From positions 1-14,385 of the forward strand of contig JAZODH010000038.1 in NCBI GenBank assembly GCA_045596925.1: a stretch of 14,385 nucleotides of DNA, given 5' to 3'. Below, piece after piece: positions 6,749 to 14,076 of this stretch. Made by a program: the position numbers and the translations under genes. This DNA comes from SIG710 sp045596925 (GTDB lineage: Bacteria > Bacillota > Clostridia > Oscillospirales > CAG-272). Position 1 is the stretch's first letter; each line of letters opens with the position of its first letter. Under the pieces are notes generated by a model. The model ran no database searches and had not been told where the DNA came from. It saw only the letters and a program-made list of their open reading frames with translations.

Positions 6749-8806
6749 TTAGATATAAAAACCTTTTGGGGGAATGTTTATTATCTTATCTTCGACTCGG
6801 ATCTGTGCTCCTTCGTCTTCACCTGCAAAGTAAGATACAAGGCGGTTGTCGCCGTAAACCGTCACACCTTCGGGCGCATACAGCTTCACACCTGCTTTCT
6901 CCGCAAGCTTTCTGTAATCGGAGGTTTGGAGATCGGGGGTGGCTGCAAGAATGTTTTTTTTGCCGAGATGAACCGTCGAGGCGATCTTTGCTTCACCGGT
7001 TTCGTATCGATCAAGTACAGTTACTCCACTCTCCTCTCGGACGTATAGTGCAGGGTGATCCGAATTACTTTCAGATCTCTCACAAACACTCATTCCGCAG
7101 ACTGACTTGACGTTTTCATAAGAAAATTCAGGCAAAAGTGCACCGGGTGCATAGTTCCATACGATAATTGCATCGGGATTCAGCTTTGAGAGGATCTTCT
7201 CAACCTGTCCGTCGTCAAAATAGAAGGTGTCGCCGAAAACTATCATTTTATATTGAGAAAGGTCGATTTCCTCAAGATCGGAGACGCGCAGAAAATCCAC
7301 GGGCGCACCGATGTGCGTCAGACGGTACTGCAATTCGTATTCAAGAGCTTGGTGAAGCTCGCGGGAAAGTGAATGTCTACGCTTTGCAACGTCCCCTTTT
7401 ACCAGAAGAACCTGTGAAATGCTTTTGTGCTCTTGTTTGTTTATTTCCTTTGAAAATTCGGTCATCTTTTTGATCTCGGACATGATCTCAGGGGAAGAGA
7501 AGGAGCCTTCGCCAAGATCCATAAACCAAAATCCGCCGTTTCTCGACAGATTTTTGCAGACCTCACGCCATAAAATAGTTTTCGTTTCAAAGAAATCCTT
7601 GACCTCGTCGCGATTCCTCGGATCGATATGGGTCTTGTTGTCGATCTCGTCAAGCCAGATCTTTTTTCTTGCTATAGACTGGGCAGGAGCCTGCTCTCCA
7701 CCGGGCTGACCCGCGTTACACATATGATAGCCCTTGGGAGAAGAAAGAAAGTCGATATAGGGCGACGACAACGCGCGGTCAATGGCAAGATGTCCCGCAT
7801 GAGAACAGCCGCCGACAGCTGTGTATCCGTAAAAAGCTCCTACGAAGAAATCGGGGTTATGCTCCTTTACCGTGCTGCAAAAATATTCGATCGAATCCAC
7901 GTTTGTATCGGACAAAAATTCATAGTAATCTGCGGCAAGCAGGGAATTGTCGCAATGAAACATGAAATCGGAAAGCTTCTCTTTTTTACCCGATCTTACC
8001 TTGGGATCGGGTGGCAGAATCTCATCCTCCGAGCTTAGCTTTAAAGCATTGAGTGCCGTTTCGAGGCTACCGTATTTTTCTTCTTCAAATTTTCTGAAGT
8101 TTCGCACCGCAGAAATGCCGTAATCGCCCACGTGATAAGTATCATATACCCACGAGCCCCAGGCAGTCGTTTCACCGCAAGCACCGTATGCGATATGGTA
8201 GCCGATTATCTGATCCTTATAGGGAGTTTGGTCGATATGGTCCATCAGTCGCCGCAGGGCGTCGGCCGCATCGATGCGCCATTTTTCGCTGGAAAAGCTT
8301 TGCAAAGCTATAGAGCTGCCCAGATTTGTGTGATTTGGAGGCTCGAAATCGTTATTTCCGCCGTTTACAGGATAGCCCACTCGCTTCATTCCAAACCAAT
8401 CCTGTTCATTTGTGCAGGCAAGAGCCTTTATTTTATCTGCCTCTCTCGGTCCGTTGAAATAGACAAACGTATCCTCGGGATTTTCGCGGCACCATTCGGG
8501 CGGAGCGTTCAGCTTGACCCTCGGCATATAATAAATATTCGGATTGTCGCGCAGAAGAGCATCGAGAATTTCATCTGTCAGAGTGTAGTCAAATTTGTTT
8601 ACACCTACCCAACCTGAGCTTAAAATCGTTGTGTGGTACTTTATACCCGCATCGCGGAATTCATCATGAATTTTGCGATATTTATCAAAATCCCGTGAGA
8701 AAATAATCTGTTTTCCTTTGCTGTCCATAACAGGCGGATCAAAGCAAAAACCCAAACGCGACCAGAAGAAGGATTCTTTTCTGAATTTATCAAAATTGCT
8801 TATCAT
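6749..8806 (-). CDS. GH42-like glycoside hydrolase (clan GH-A-type TIM barrel with glutaminase-like second domain)
   Basis: A 685-residue protein without signal peptide, so probably cytoplasmic. An N-terminal TIM-barrel region (about 10-450) resembles family 42 beta-galactosidases. A second domain (about 460-560; QVLLVKGD, then APVDFLRVSDLEEIDLSQYKMIV in pieces) resembles the GH42 trimerisation domain of class I glutaminase fold, followed by a small C-terminal beta domain. Candidate catalytic acids are E212, in YGACGE where clan GH-A normally has Asn-Glu, and E387 in WLDEID. The start at ATG 8806 is supported by GGAGGG 5 nt upstream; an ATG at 8860 lies inside the likely promoter. It stands alone between two terminators and is divergent from the second AraC gene, which probably controls it. 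The hydrolase fold is fairly secure; the substrate, and whether E212 and E387 are the catalytic pair, are inference. Confidence 0.75.
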   Translation of the reverse strand: MISNFDKFRKESFFWSRLGFCFDPPVMDSKGKQIIFSRDFDKYRKIHDEFRDAGIKYHTTILSSGWVGVNKFDYTLTDEILDALLRDNPNIYYMPRVKLNAPPEWCRENPEDTFVYFNGPREADKIKALACTNEQDWFGMKRVGYPVNGGNNDFEPPNHTNLGSSIALQSFSSEKWRIDAADALRRLMDHIDQTPYKDQIIGYHIAYGACGETTAWGSWVYDTYHVGDYGISAVRNFRKFEEEKYGSLETALNALKLSSEDEILPPDPKVRSGKKEKLSDFMFHCDNSLLAADYYEFLSDTNVDSIEYFCSTVKEHNPDFFVGAFYGYTAVGGCSHAGHLAIDRALSSPYIDFLSSPKGYHMCNAGQPGGEQAPAQSIARKKIWLDEIDNKTHIDPRNRDEVKDFFETKTILWREVCKNLSRNGGFWFMDLGEGSFSSPEIMSEIKKMTEFSKEINKQEHKSISQVLLVKGDVAKRRHSLSRELHQALEYELQYRLTHIGAPVDFLRVSDLEEIDLSQYKMIVFGDTFYFDDGQVEKILSKLNPDAIIVWNYAPGALLPEFSYENVKSVCGMSVCERSESNSDHPALYVREESGVTVLDRYETGEAKIASTVHLGKKNILAATPDLQTSDYRKLAEKAGVKLYAPEGVTVYGDNRLVSYFAGEDEGAQIRVEDKIINIPPKGFYI

Positions 8807-8831
8807 GTCACCCTCCAACCCATTTTTCTTT

Positions 8832-8860
8832 ATTTTACACTCTTTTTTGCTATGTATCAA
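8832..8860 (-). promoter_or_regulatory. Promoter of the glycoside hydrolase gene
   Basis: On the minus strand TTGATA (8860-8855) and TAAAAT (8837-8832) are separated by 17 bp. The start codon at 8806 follows after a leader of about 20 nt. Tandem TTACG repeats begin 9 bp upstream of the -35 edge, the same offset as in front of the sugar-acid operon. Confidence 0.65.
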
Positions 8861-8868
8861 CCTGATAT

Positions 8869-8898
8869 TTACGCTTTGGGGTTGACAAATTACGCTTT
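8869..8898. promoter_or_regulatory. Candidate AraC-type operator: two direct repeats TTACGCTTT, 21 bp apart
   Basis: TTACGCTTT occurs at 8869-8877 and 8890-8898, start to start 21 bp. The first copy lies just upstream of the hydrolase -35 (activator position). The second lies in the spacer of the divergent regulator promoter (8882-8910), where binding would repress the regulator itself. The TTACG core and the spacing match the pair at 5807-5835. Confidence 0.65.
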
Positions 8899-8910
8899 AC
8901 AATATATTAT
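8882..8910 (+). promoter_or_regulatory. Promoter of AraC gene 2
   Basis: A consensus TTGACA (8882-8887) and TATTAT (8905-8910) are 17 bp apart. The start site would fall near 8917, leaving a short leader to GGGAGG (8920-8925) and the ATG at 8934. One operator half-site lies inside the spacer and the other ends 4 bp upstream of the -35, which points to autorepression. Confidence 0.75.
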
Positions 8911-8933
8911 AAAAAAGACGGGAGGACGAAAAA

Positions 8934-9755
8934 ATGAGAAATAAAAGTTATATTTTTTCCGACGACGGTACAATCAGGATAATTCGTCAGACGTCCTCTG
9001 ACGACGCACCGCTTGAAGTTCTCGAGCTCGGACGCGGTCGTTCCAGAAACAAGGGACGTTACGTTCTTGTACGTGATTGCTATATTTTGCAATTTATAAC
9101 ATCCGGCGGCGGAAAGTTTTGCGGGCAAAGCTTCAAACAAGGAAGCGTTCTTACGATTCGCCCGGGTCAGGTTGAGATTCGTGAGCCGACTCCAAATCTT
9201 CTGTACGAAAGCGCATGGATTATGGTTAAGGGACCCAAGGTAGCCGAGCTTCTCGATGCTTTTTACCCGAGCGGACACAAAAGCATAGTGCGCTTTGATA
9301 AGACTTACGAATGTGCAGACCGCATAATCCGTGCCATAGAAGAGCTTTGGAACAACAGAAGCATTTCCGCAGAATATGCCATGTTGGGCGTTTTTTATTC
9401 GCTATTATCTCTGTTTTCTTCTACCGAAAAACAGGAAAGAAACGATCCCGTATCACTGGCTCTGGCATATATCAACATTAATTATAAGGATGAAAATTTG
9501 AAAATTTCGGATATCGCGTCTTTTTCGGGCGTGACTCAAAATCATCTGTGCAAGCTGTTTAAAAAAGAGACAGGAAAAAGCACCATGGAAAATCTTATTG
9601 ACATAAGACTTTCAAAATCAGCCCTTTTGCTCAAAAATACAGAGATCCCCGTAGGCGAGATTGCGTACAGCGTTGGATTTTCCGACCCAAAGCATTTTTC
9701 ACAGATGTTCAAAAGAATGTACGGCACTACCCCGGGTGAGTACAGGACAAAATAA
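8934..9755 (+). CDS. AraC-family transcriptional regulator (divergent from the glycoside hydrolase)
   Basis: A 273-residue regulator. An N-terminal ligand domain (about 30-110; LQFITSGGGKF and VLTIRPGQVEI are typical AraC-binding cupin strands) is joined through a helical region to a double helix-turn-helix at about 175-273. The units are ISDIASFSGVTQNHLCKLFK and VGEIAYSVGFSDPKHFSQMFK, with the family end TPGEY. The ATG at 8934 has GGGAGG 8 nt upstream. It differs clearly from the first AraC protein in the ligand domain, lacking the HHH cluster, so it probably senses another sugar. Position and operators suggest that it activates the hydrolase at 6749-8806 and represses itself. It ends inside a long palindrome shared with clpX; its last two codons, Thr-Lys, are part of the stem. 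Confidence 0.93.
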   Translation: MRNKSYIFSDDGTIRIIRQTSSDDAPLEVLELGRGRSRNKGRYVLVRDCYILQFITSGGGKFCGQSFKQGSVLTIRPGQVEIREPTPNLLYESAWIMVKGPKVAELLDAFYPSGHKSIVRFDKTYECADRIIRAIEELWNNRSISAEYAMLGVFYSLLSLFSSTEKQERNDPVSLALAYININYKDENLKISDIASFSGVTQNHLCKLFKKETGKSTMENLIDIRLSKSALLLKNTEIPVGEIAYSVGFSDPKHFSQMFKRMYGTTPGEYRTK

Positions 9756-9796
9756 AACAAAGCCGACACTTTTGTGTCGGCTTTGTTTTATTTTGT
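9747..9796. terminator. Perfect 23-bp bidirectional terminator spanning both stop codons
   Basis: Bases 9747-9769 pair without mismatch with 9774-9796 around a TTTT loop. The GC-rich core is GCCGACAC/GTGTCGGC, flanked by A-tracts and T-tracts so that each direction ends in a uridine run. The stem contains the TAA of the AraC gene (9753-9755) and that of clpX on the other strand (9790-9788). It therefore ends both converging transcripts within 50 bp. Confidence 0.92.
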
Positions 9797-11065
9797 TATG
9801 ACAGTCGGCTCGCCCGTGCCTTCGATGCACTCGGCAGTAATTATGACCTTTGCTACGTCATTCCTTGATGGAATGTCGTACATGAGCTTCACCATAGTCT
9901 CCTCCATAATAGAACGGAGACCGCGTGCGCCTGTATTTCTGTCAAGTGCCTTTTTGGCAACGGCTTCAAGAGCCTTTTCCTCAAATTCAAGCTCAACGTC
10001 GTCAAGATCGAAAAGCTTTACGTATTGCTTCATCAGCGAATTTTTTGGCTCGCGGAGAATGCGAACAAGCGCCTCGCGATCAAGCTCGCTGAGTGAAACG
10101 ATAACGGGGATACGTCCGATAAGCTCGGGAATAAGTCCGAATTTAACGATATCGTGAGGGTTTACGTCACGGAAAATCTCAACCTCTTTTTTCTCGGCTT
10201 TATTTTTTACGTCCCCGAGGAAGCCTATGGAAGATCCGCCCTTGCGCTTTTCAATAATCTTTTCCAGACCGTCAAAAGCACCGCCGCAGATGAACAGTAT
10301 ATTTTCGGTGTTTATTTGAATGAAATCTTGGTTGGGGTGCTTGCGACCGCCCTGGGGAGGTACGTTTGCAACCGTGCCTTCAAGGATCTTCAGAAGCGCC
10401 TGCTGAACACCCTCTCCCGAAACGTCACGGGTAATAGAGCGGTTTTCGCTCTTTCTCGAGATCTTGTCGATCTCGTCAATGTAGATGATACCTCTCTCGG
10501 CCCTTTCAATATCGAAGTCTGCCGCCTGAATGAGTCTAAGAAGGATATTTTCCACGTCCTCGCCCACGTAACCTGCTTCGGTGAGCGTCGTTGCGTCTGC
10601 AATGGCAAAGGGAACTCTGAGAGTTTTTGCCAACGTCTGGGCAAGGAAGGTCTTTCCTACACCCGTAGGACCTATAAGAAGAACGTTACTCTTTTGGAGT
10701 TCTACCGTATTTTCCGCATCTTCGTCGCCTTTTTCAAGCTTTTTGAGCATATCCTCGCGGTGCAAAATACGCTTGTAGTGATTGTAGACCGCCACTGATA
10801 GAGCAATTTTTGCCCGATCCTGCCCGATAACGTACTTATCAAGTGTCTCCTTTATTTCCTTGGGGCGGGGAAGTGTCTCAAAGGTGAGTGTATCCGAGGA
10901 TTCGGCAATGGGTTCGGAATTTTCCTCGATCAGCTCCGCACAGGCTTCAACACAGAAATCGCAGATGTGAGCACCCGTGGGGGAGGGAATGAGAAAATTC
11001 ACCTCGTTTTCACTTCTTCCGCAGAAGGAACAGCGGCGAAGCTTTGTGTTGTTCGTTGTATCCAT
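9788..11065 (-). CDS. clpX: ATP-dependent Clp protease ATP-binding subunit ClpX
   Basis: ClpX is a AAA+ unfoldase; its hexamer recognises tagged proteins, unfolds them and feeds them into ClpP. The 425 residues carry all hallmarks: the N-terminal zinc-binding domain with C12, C15, C35 and C38; Walker A GPTGVGKT (132-139); pore loop GYVG (165-168); Walker B IIYIDE (193-198); RKH loop (241-243); the IGF loop (280-282) that docks in ClpP; and sensor 2 GARGLRS near the C-terminal lid. The start codon lies 21 nt after clpP, with AAAGGG overlapping the clpP stop region, so the two are almost certainly co-transcribed. Its stop codon lies within the terminator palindrome at 9747-9796. Nothing in it is unusual for Bacillota. 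Confidence 0.98.
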   Translation of the reverse strand: MDTTNNTKLRRCSFCGRSENEVNFLIPSPTGAHICDFCVEACAELIEENSEPIAESSDTLTFETLPRPKEIKETLDKYVIGQDRAKIALSVAVYNHYKRILHREDMLKKLEKGDEDAENTVELQKSNVLLIGPTGVGKTFLAQTLAKTLRVPFAIADATTLTEAGYVGEDVENILLRLIQAADFDIERAERGIIYIDEIDKISRKSENRSITRDVSGEGVQQALLKILEGTVANVPPQGGRKHPNQDFIQINTENILFICGGAFDGLEKIIEKRKGGSSIGFLGDVKNKAEKKEVEIFRDVNPHDIVKFGLIPELIGRIPVIVSLSELDREALVRILREPKNSLMKQYVKLFDLDDVELEFEEKALEAVAKKALDRNTGARGLRSIMEETMVKLMYDIPSRNDVAKVIITAECIEGTGEPTVITK

Positions 11066-11086
11066 TAAGATGATGACCCTTTCAGA

Positions 11087-11668
11087 TTAGTGCTTTTCCA
11101 GGACCTTATCAACAAGTCCGTATTCTGCGGCCTCCTGGGCAGTGAGGAAATTATCTCGCTCGGTATCACGCTCAATAGTTGCCAGATCCTTGCCTGTGTT
11201 TGCGGCGAGAATTTTGTTGAGTCTTTCGCGAGTTCTGAGAATGTGGTCGGCATGGATCTTAATGTCACTTGCCTGACCACGCGTGCCGCCTAAGGGCTGG
11301 TGGATCATGATCTCGCTGTTGGGAAGTGCGAATCTCTTGCCCTTGGCACCTGCGGACAGCAGGAATGCGCCCATACTTGCAGCCATACCGATGCAGAAGG
11401 TGGAAACGTCGCACTTGATGAAATTCATGGTGTCGTAGATAGCAAGACCTGCGGAAACAGATCCTCCGGGGCTGTTGATGTAAAAGTAAATATCCTTATC
11501 GGGGTCCTGCGCCTCAAGGAAAAGAAGCTGAGCGACCACAAGGGAAGCGGTCGTGTCGTTTACCTCGTCGGCAAGAAAGACGATTCTGTCATTTAAGAGT
11601 CTGGAATAAATATCGTAAGCTCTTTCTCCTCTGTTTGTCTGTTCAATGACGGTTGGTACAAGTGCCAT
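11087..11668 (-). CDS. clpP: ATP-dependent Clp protease proteolytic subunit ClpP
   Basis: ClpP forms the tetradecameric serine-protease chamber used by ClpX and ClpC. The 193-residue protein begins MALVPTVIEQTNRGER, the standard processed N-terminus region. The catalytic triad is S98 (GMAASMG), H123 (MIHQPLGG) and D172 (ERDNF). The ATG at 11668 is preferred over one at 11734 because GGAGA stands 5-6 nt upstream and the protein then aligns with ClpP from its first residues. The longer start would run through the terminator hairpin behind tig. It is followed by clpX after 21 nt. No CtsR or CIRCE heat-shock box is seen in the 78-nt gap upstream, nor a convincing promoter, so partial readthrough from tig is possible. 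Confidence 0.98.
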   Translation of the reverse strand: MALVPTVIEQTNRGERAYDIYSRLLNDRIVFLADEVNDTTASLVVAQLLFLEAQDPDKDIYFYINSPGGSVSAGLAIYDTMNFIKCDVSTFCIGMAASMGAFLLSAGAKGKRFALPNSEIMIHQPLGGTRGQASDIKIHADHILRTRERLNKILAANTGKDLATIERDTERDNFLTAQEAAEYGLVDKVLEKH

Positions 11669-11710
11669 AATAATCTCCTTTTCTAATTTAATCGACTTTA
11701 TTCGTAATAT

Positions 11711-11739
11711 GAAAATCGCCGCTGATAGCGGCAATTTTC
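11711..11739 (-). terminator. Hairpin terminator or attenuator between tig and clpP
   Basis: GAAAAT-c-GCCGCT (11711-11723) pairs with AGCGGC-a-ATTTTC (11727-11739) across a 3-nt loop, with one C/A mismatch in a 13-bp stem. On the minus strand it starts about 8 nt after the tig stop (11747) and ends in ATTTTCAT, a short uridine tract. Termination could be partial, which would set the ratio of trigger factor to ClpP. Confidence 0.65.
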
Positions 11740-11746
11740 ATTTATA

Positions 11747-13153
11747 TTATTCTTCGGTCTTTGTCTCCTCGGCGGGAGCAGCCTCGGCGGGTGCTTCCTC
11801 TGCAGGAGCTTCAACCTTCTTCTTTCTTGTTCTCTTGGGCTTGGGAGTTTCTTCTGCTGCAGCTTCGGGAGCCTTCTCGGTAACGACAGCCTTTTCCTTA
11901 ACAAGCTCAACGGCCTTCTTTACCTTCATGTCCTTTTCGATCATATCGGCGGGAATAGCCTCTTTTGCCTGCTCAGCCGTTACGTTGTAAGACTTAGCGA
12001 TGTTCTCGTACTCCTCGTTGATATCCTCTTCGGAAGCAACGATACCCTCAAGCTCTGCGATCTTCTCAAGAGCAAGGCGAGTCTTAACCTGGAGCTCTGC
12101 GTTGGGTCTCATCTGCTCACGGAACTTTTCAAGAGTCATGCCTGTATACTTGAAGTAAGTAGCCAGGTCAAGGCCCTGCATTCTCAGGTTGTTGTCATAA
12201 TCGCGAACGAAGTTCTCGGTCTCAGCCTCGAACATGCACTCGGGAATATCAGCCACGAGCTTTTCGCGAAGCGCTGCCATAAGCTGTGTCTCAACCTCGC
12301 TGTCGGAAGCTCTGGAATGTCTCTCTTCAATCTTTGCCTTGATGCTTGCCTTATATTCATCAAAGGTATCGAATTCGGAAACGTCCTTTGCAAATTCGTC
12401 GTCAAGCTCGGGGACCTCGTCGCGAACGATGGAGTGGATAAGGCACTTGAAAACAGCGTCCTTGTCAGCCAGCTCCTTTGCATGGTAGTCAGCAGGGAAC
12501 TTAACGTTAACGTCAAACGCTTCACCGATGTTCTTGCCAACGATCTGATCCTCAAAGCCGGGGATAAACTGACCGGAGCCAAGCTTCAATCTGTGGTTTT
12601 CAGCCTTGCCGCCGTCGAACTGCTTGCCGTCAACGTAGCCGTCGAAATCAAACACAACTGTGTCGCCGTTTTCTGCTGCGCGGTCTGTGATCTCGGTCTC
12701 TCTTGCGTTTCTCTCGCGAACAGTCTGGATCTCGCGGTCGATCTCCTCGTCTGTTACGGGAACGATAGTCTTTGTAACCTCAATGCCAAGGTAATCCTTG
12801 ATCTCGACCTCGGGCTTGACGAATACGATAGCCTTGAGAACTATGCCGTTTTCGTCAATGGAAACGATGTCAAACTCGGGCTGACCAACAACCTCAAGCT
12901 CAGCTTCCTTGATAGCCTCGGGATAAGCTGTAGGGATAATATCGTTAATAGCGTCCTCATAGAAAACGCCTGTACCGTACATCTTCTCGATAACGGACTT
13001 GGGGGCTTTGCCCTTTCTGAAGCCGGGAACGTTGATATTCTTTACGGCCTTCTTGTAAGCCTTATCAACTGCAGCATCGAAAACACTTTTTTCGACCGAG
13101 AACTCAACTTCATACTTATTCTTCTCGATCAATTCCTTTTTTGTAACACTCAT
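11747..13153 (-). CDS. tig: Trigger factor (ribosome-associated chaperone and peptidyl-prolyl isomerase)
   Basis: Trigger factor binds L23 at the ribosomal exit tunnel and shields nascent chains. The ribosome-docking signature GFRKGKAP is at 44-51. An FKBP-type isomerase domain lies at about 160-245 (GDTVVFDFDGYVDG, then GSGQFIPGFEDQI), followed by the helical C-terminal chaperone arms to about 420. At 468 residues it is longer than the usual near-430. The last 46 residues (423-468) form a low-complexity tail rich in Ala, Glu and Pro with a basic patch, KPKRTRKKK, in its middle. The ATG at 13153 follows GGAGG by about 11 nt and a strong promoter at 13198-13226. Gene order tig-clpP-clpX is the common bacterial arrangement. 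Confidence 0.97.
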   Translation of the reverse strand: MSVTKKELIEKNKYEVEFSVEKSVFDAAVDKAYKKAVKNINVPGFRKGKAPKSVIEKMYGTGVFYEDAINDIIPTAYPEAIKEAELEVVGQPEFDIVSIDENGIVLKAIVFVKPEVEIKDYLGIEVTKTIVPVTDEEIDREIQTVRERNARETEITDRAAENGDTVVFDFDGYVDGKQFDGGKAENHRLKLGSGQFIPGFEDQIVGKNIGEAFDVNVKFPADYHAKELADKDAVFKCLIHSIVRDEVPELDDEFAKDVSEFDTFDEYKASIKAKIEERHSRASDSEVETQLMAALREKLVADIPECMFEAETENFVRDYDNNLRMQGLDLATYFKYTGMTLEKFREQMRPNAELQVKTRLALEKIAELEGIVASEEDINEEYENIAKSYNVTAEQAKEAIPADMIEKDMKVKKAVELVKEKAVVTEKAPEAAAEETPKPKRTRKKKVEAPAEEAPAEAAPAEETKTEE

Positions 13154-13197
13154 TTGTTAAAAATCCTCCATTAAAATGAAAAATTACATTCTTATAT

Positions 13198-13226
13198 ATT
13201 TTACATATCTTTGCCCGAAATGTCAA
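13198..13226 (-). promoter_or_regulatory. Strong SigA-type promoter of tig
   Basis: On the minus strand consensus TTGACA (13226-13221) and TAAAAT (13203-13198) are 17 bp apart. The start site would be near 13191, with a leader of about 38 nt. It is the best match to consensus in the window and fits constitutive, high expression of trigger factor. Confidence 0.85.
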
Positions 13227-13267
13227 GTCTTTTAAAGAAAAAAGGCAATAAAAGGGATTGTTTTTTC

Positions 13268-13996
13268 TCAAAAATCGGGGAAAATCGGCATCGGGGCAAA
13301 TTTGAGGTAATCGGCAGAGGTCAAAACGAAGTCGATTCCTTCAAAATTAGTTACTTTGGGCGCGAAATAATTGCCGTGAATATGTCCGAAATAGCAACGC
13401 TTTACGTTGTACTCATGGAGCTTGTCGATGATCGGACGGCATTCAAAGCCGTTCCAAACGGGCGGGAAGTGCATAAAAACGAGAATTTCGCGCCTTCCGT
13501 CGTTGAGCTTTTCAGCTTCCGAAAGGCTCATATTAAGCCGTATGGTTTCTCTTGCCACGACCTTCTCAAAATCCGTCTCGTTTATTACGTTTTGCTTGTA
13601 CTGGTCGTAAAACCAGCCGCGAGTTCCCGTGACGATGAACTCGTCCACGGCAAAAGCGTTGTTGTATAGAATGTCAATGGTCTTTATCTCGTTTTCTTCA
13701 AAGAATTTCTTGATCTTGGTCATGGTAGACCACCAGAAATCGTGATTTCCTTTGCCCAAAATTTTTCGACCGGGCAGGGAATCAATAAATTTGAAGTCGC
13801 TCACACCTTCTTCCATAGTCATAGCCCAGGAAATGTCACCGGGAACGACAACAGTGTCCTCTTCATCTACGACAGCGCGCCAATATTTTTCAATTCTTTT
13901 TACGTAATCCGCCCAGGAGTTTCCGAAAACCTCCATGGACTTATTTGTTGCGTCCGACGTAGACAAATGCAGGTCGGATAAAACGTACAGAGACAC
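13268..13996 (-). CDS. Metallophosphoesterase (calcineurin-like)
   Basis: A cytosolic two-metal phosphoesterase of 242 residues. The full motif set of the superfamily is present: D8-x-H10 (SDLHLS), G53-D54 (PGDISW), G83-N84-H85-D86 (GKGNHD), H176 (FMHFPP), and GHIHG with H205 and H207. The pattern SDLHLS, PGDISWA and GNHDFWW is that of a conserved uncharacterised Bacillota subgroup; the substrate is unknown. The GTG at 13996 is chosen because AAGAAGGTG lies 6 nt upstream and the first beta strand begins at once. An ATG at 14083 would add 29 atypical residues and overlap the divergent gene. It is divergent from the DUF1540 gene and lies about 40 nt upstream of the tig promoter. No strong terminator separates it from tig, so some readthrough is possible. 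Confidence 0.9.
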   Translation of the reverse strand: MSLYVLSDLHLSTSDATNKSMEVFGNSWADYVKRIEKYWRAVVDEEDTVVVPGDISWAMTMEEGVSDFKFIDSLPGRKILGKGNHDFWWSTMTKIKKFFEENEIKTIDILYNNAFAVDEFIVTGTRGWFYDQYKQNVINETDFEKVVARETIRLNMSLSEAEKLNDGRREILVFMHFPPVWNGFECRPIIDKLHEYNVKRCYFGHIHGNYFAPKVTNFEGIDFVLTSADYLKFAPMPIFPDF

Positions 13997-14076
13997 GGCG
14001 CACCTTCTTTCGCATAAAAAAATTTGAATGGGATAAACTATATTTGCTCTGACGAGCGGAAAGTGAGAGATAAAAT

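Noticed and set aside
11669..11710. Possible CtsR or CIRCE operator before clpP
   Set aside because: No GGTCAAA direct repeat or CIRCE inverted repeat is present; AAAGTCGATTAAATTAG is only a loose resemblance.
11669..11734. Extended ClpP N-terminus starting at 11734
   Set aside because: It would translate through the tig terminator hairpin and add residues absent from ClpP; the ATG at 11668 has GGAGA.
12317..13174. 285-codon plus-strand open frame opposite tig
   Set aside because: It lies wholly antisense to trigger factor, begins without a ribosome binding site, and crosses the tig start region.
13229..13267. Terminator between the metallophosphoesterase and tig
   Set aside because: CAAT...ATTG with an oligo-T run can pair over only four bases and is too weak to call.
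13997..14076. Promoter hexamers in the metallophosphoesterase/DUF1540 gap
   Set aside because: TAAACT (14034-14039) and TATATT (14039-14044) could be -10 boxes, but no -35 stands at a workable spacing on either strand.
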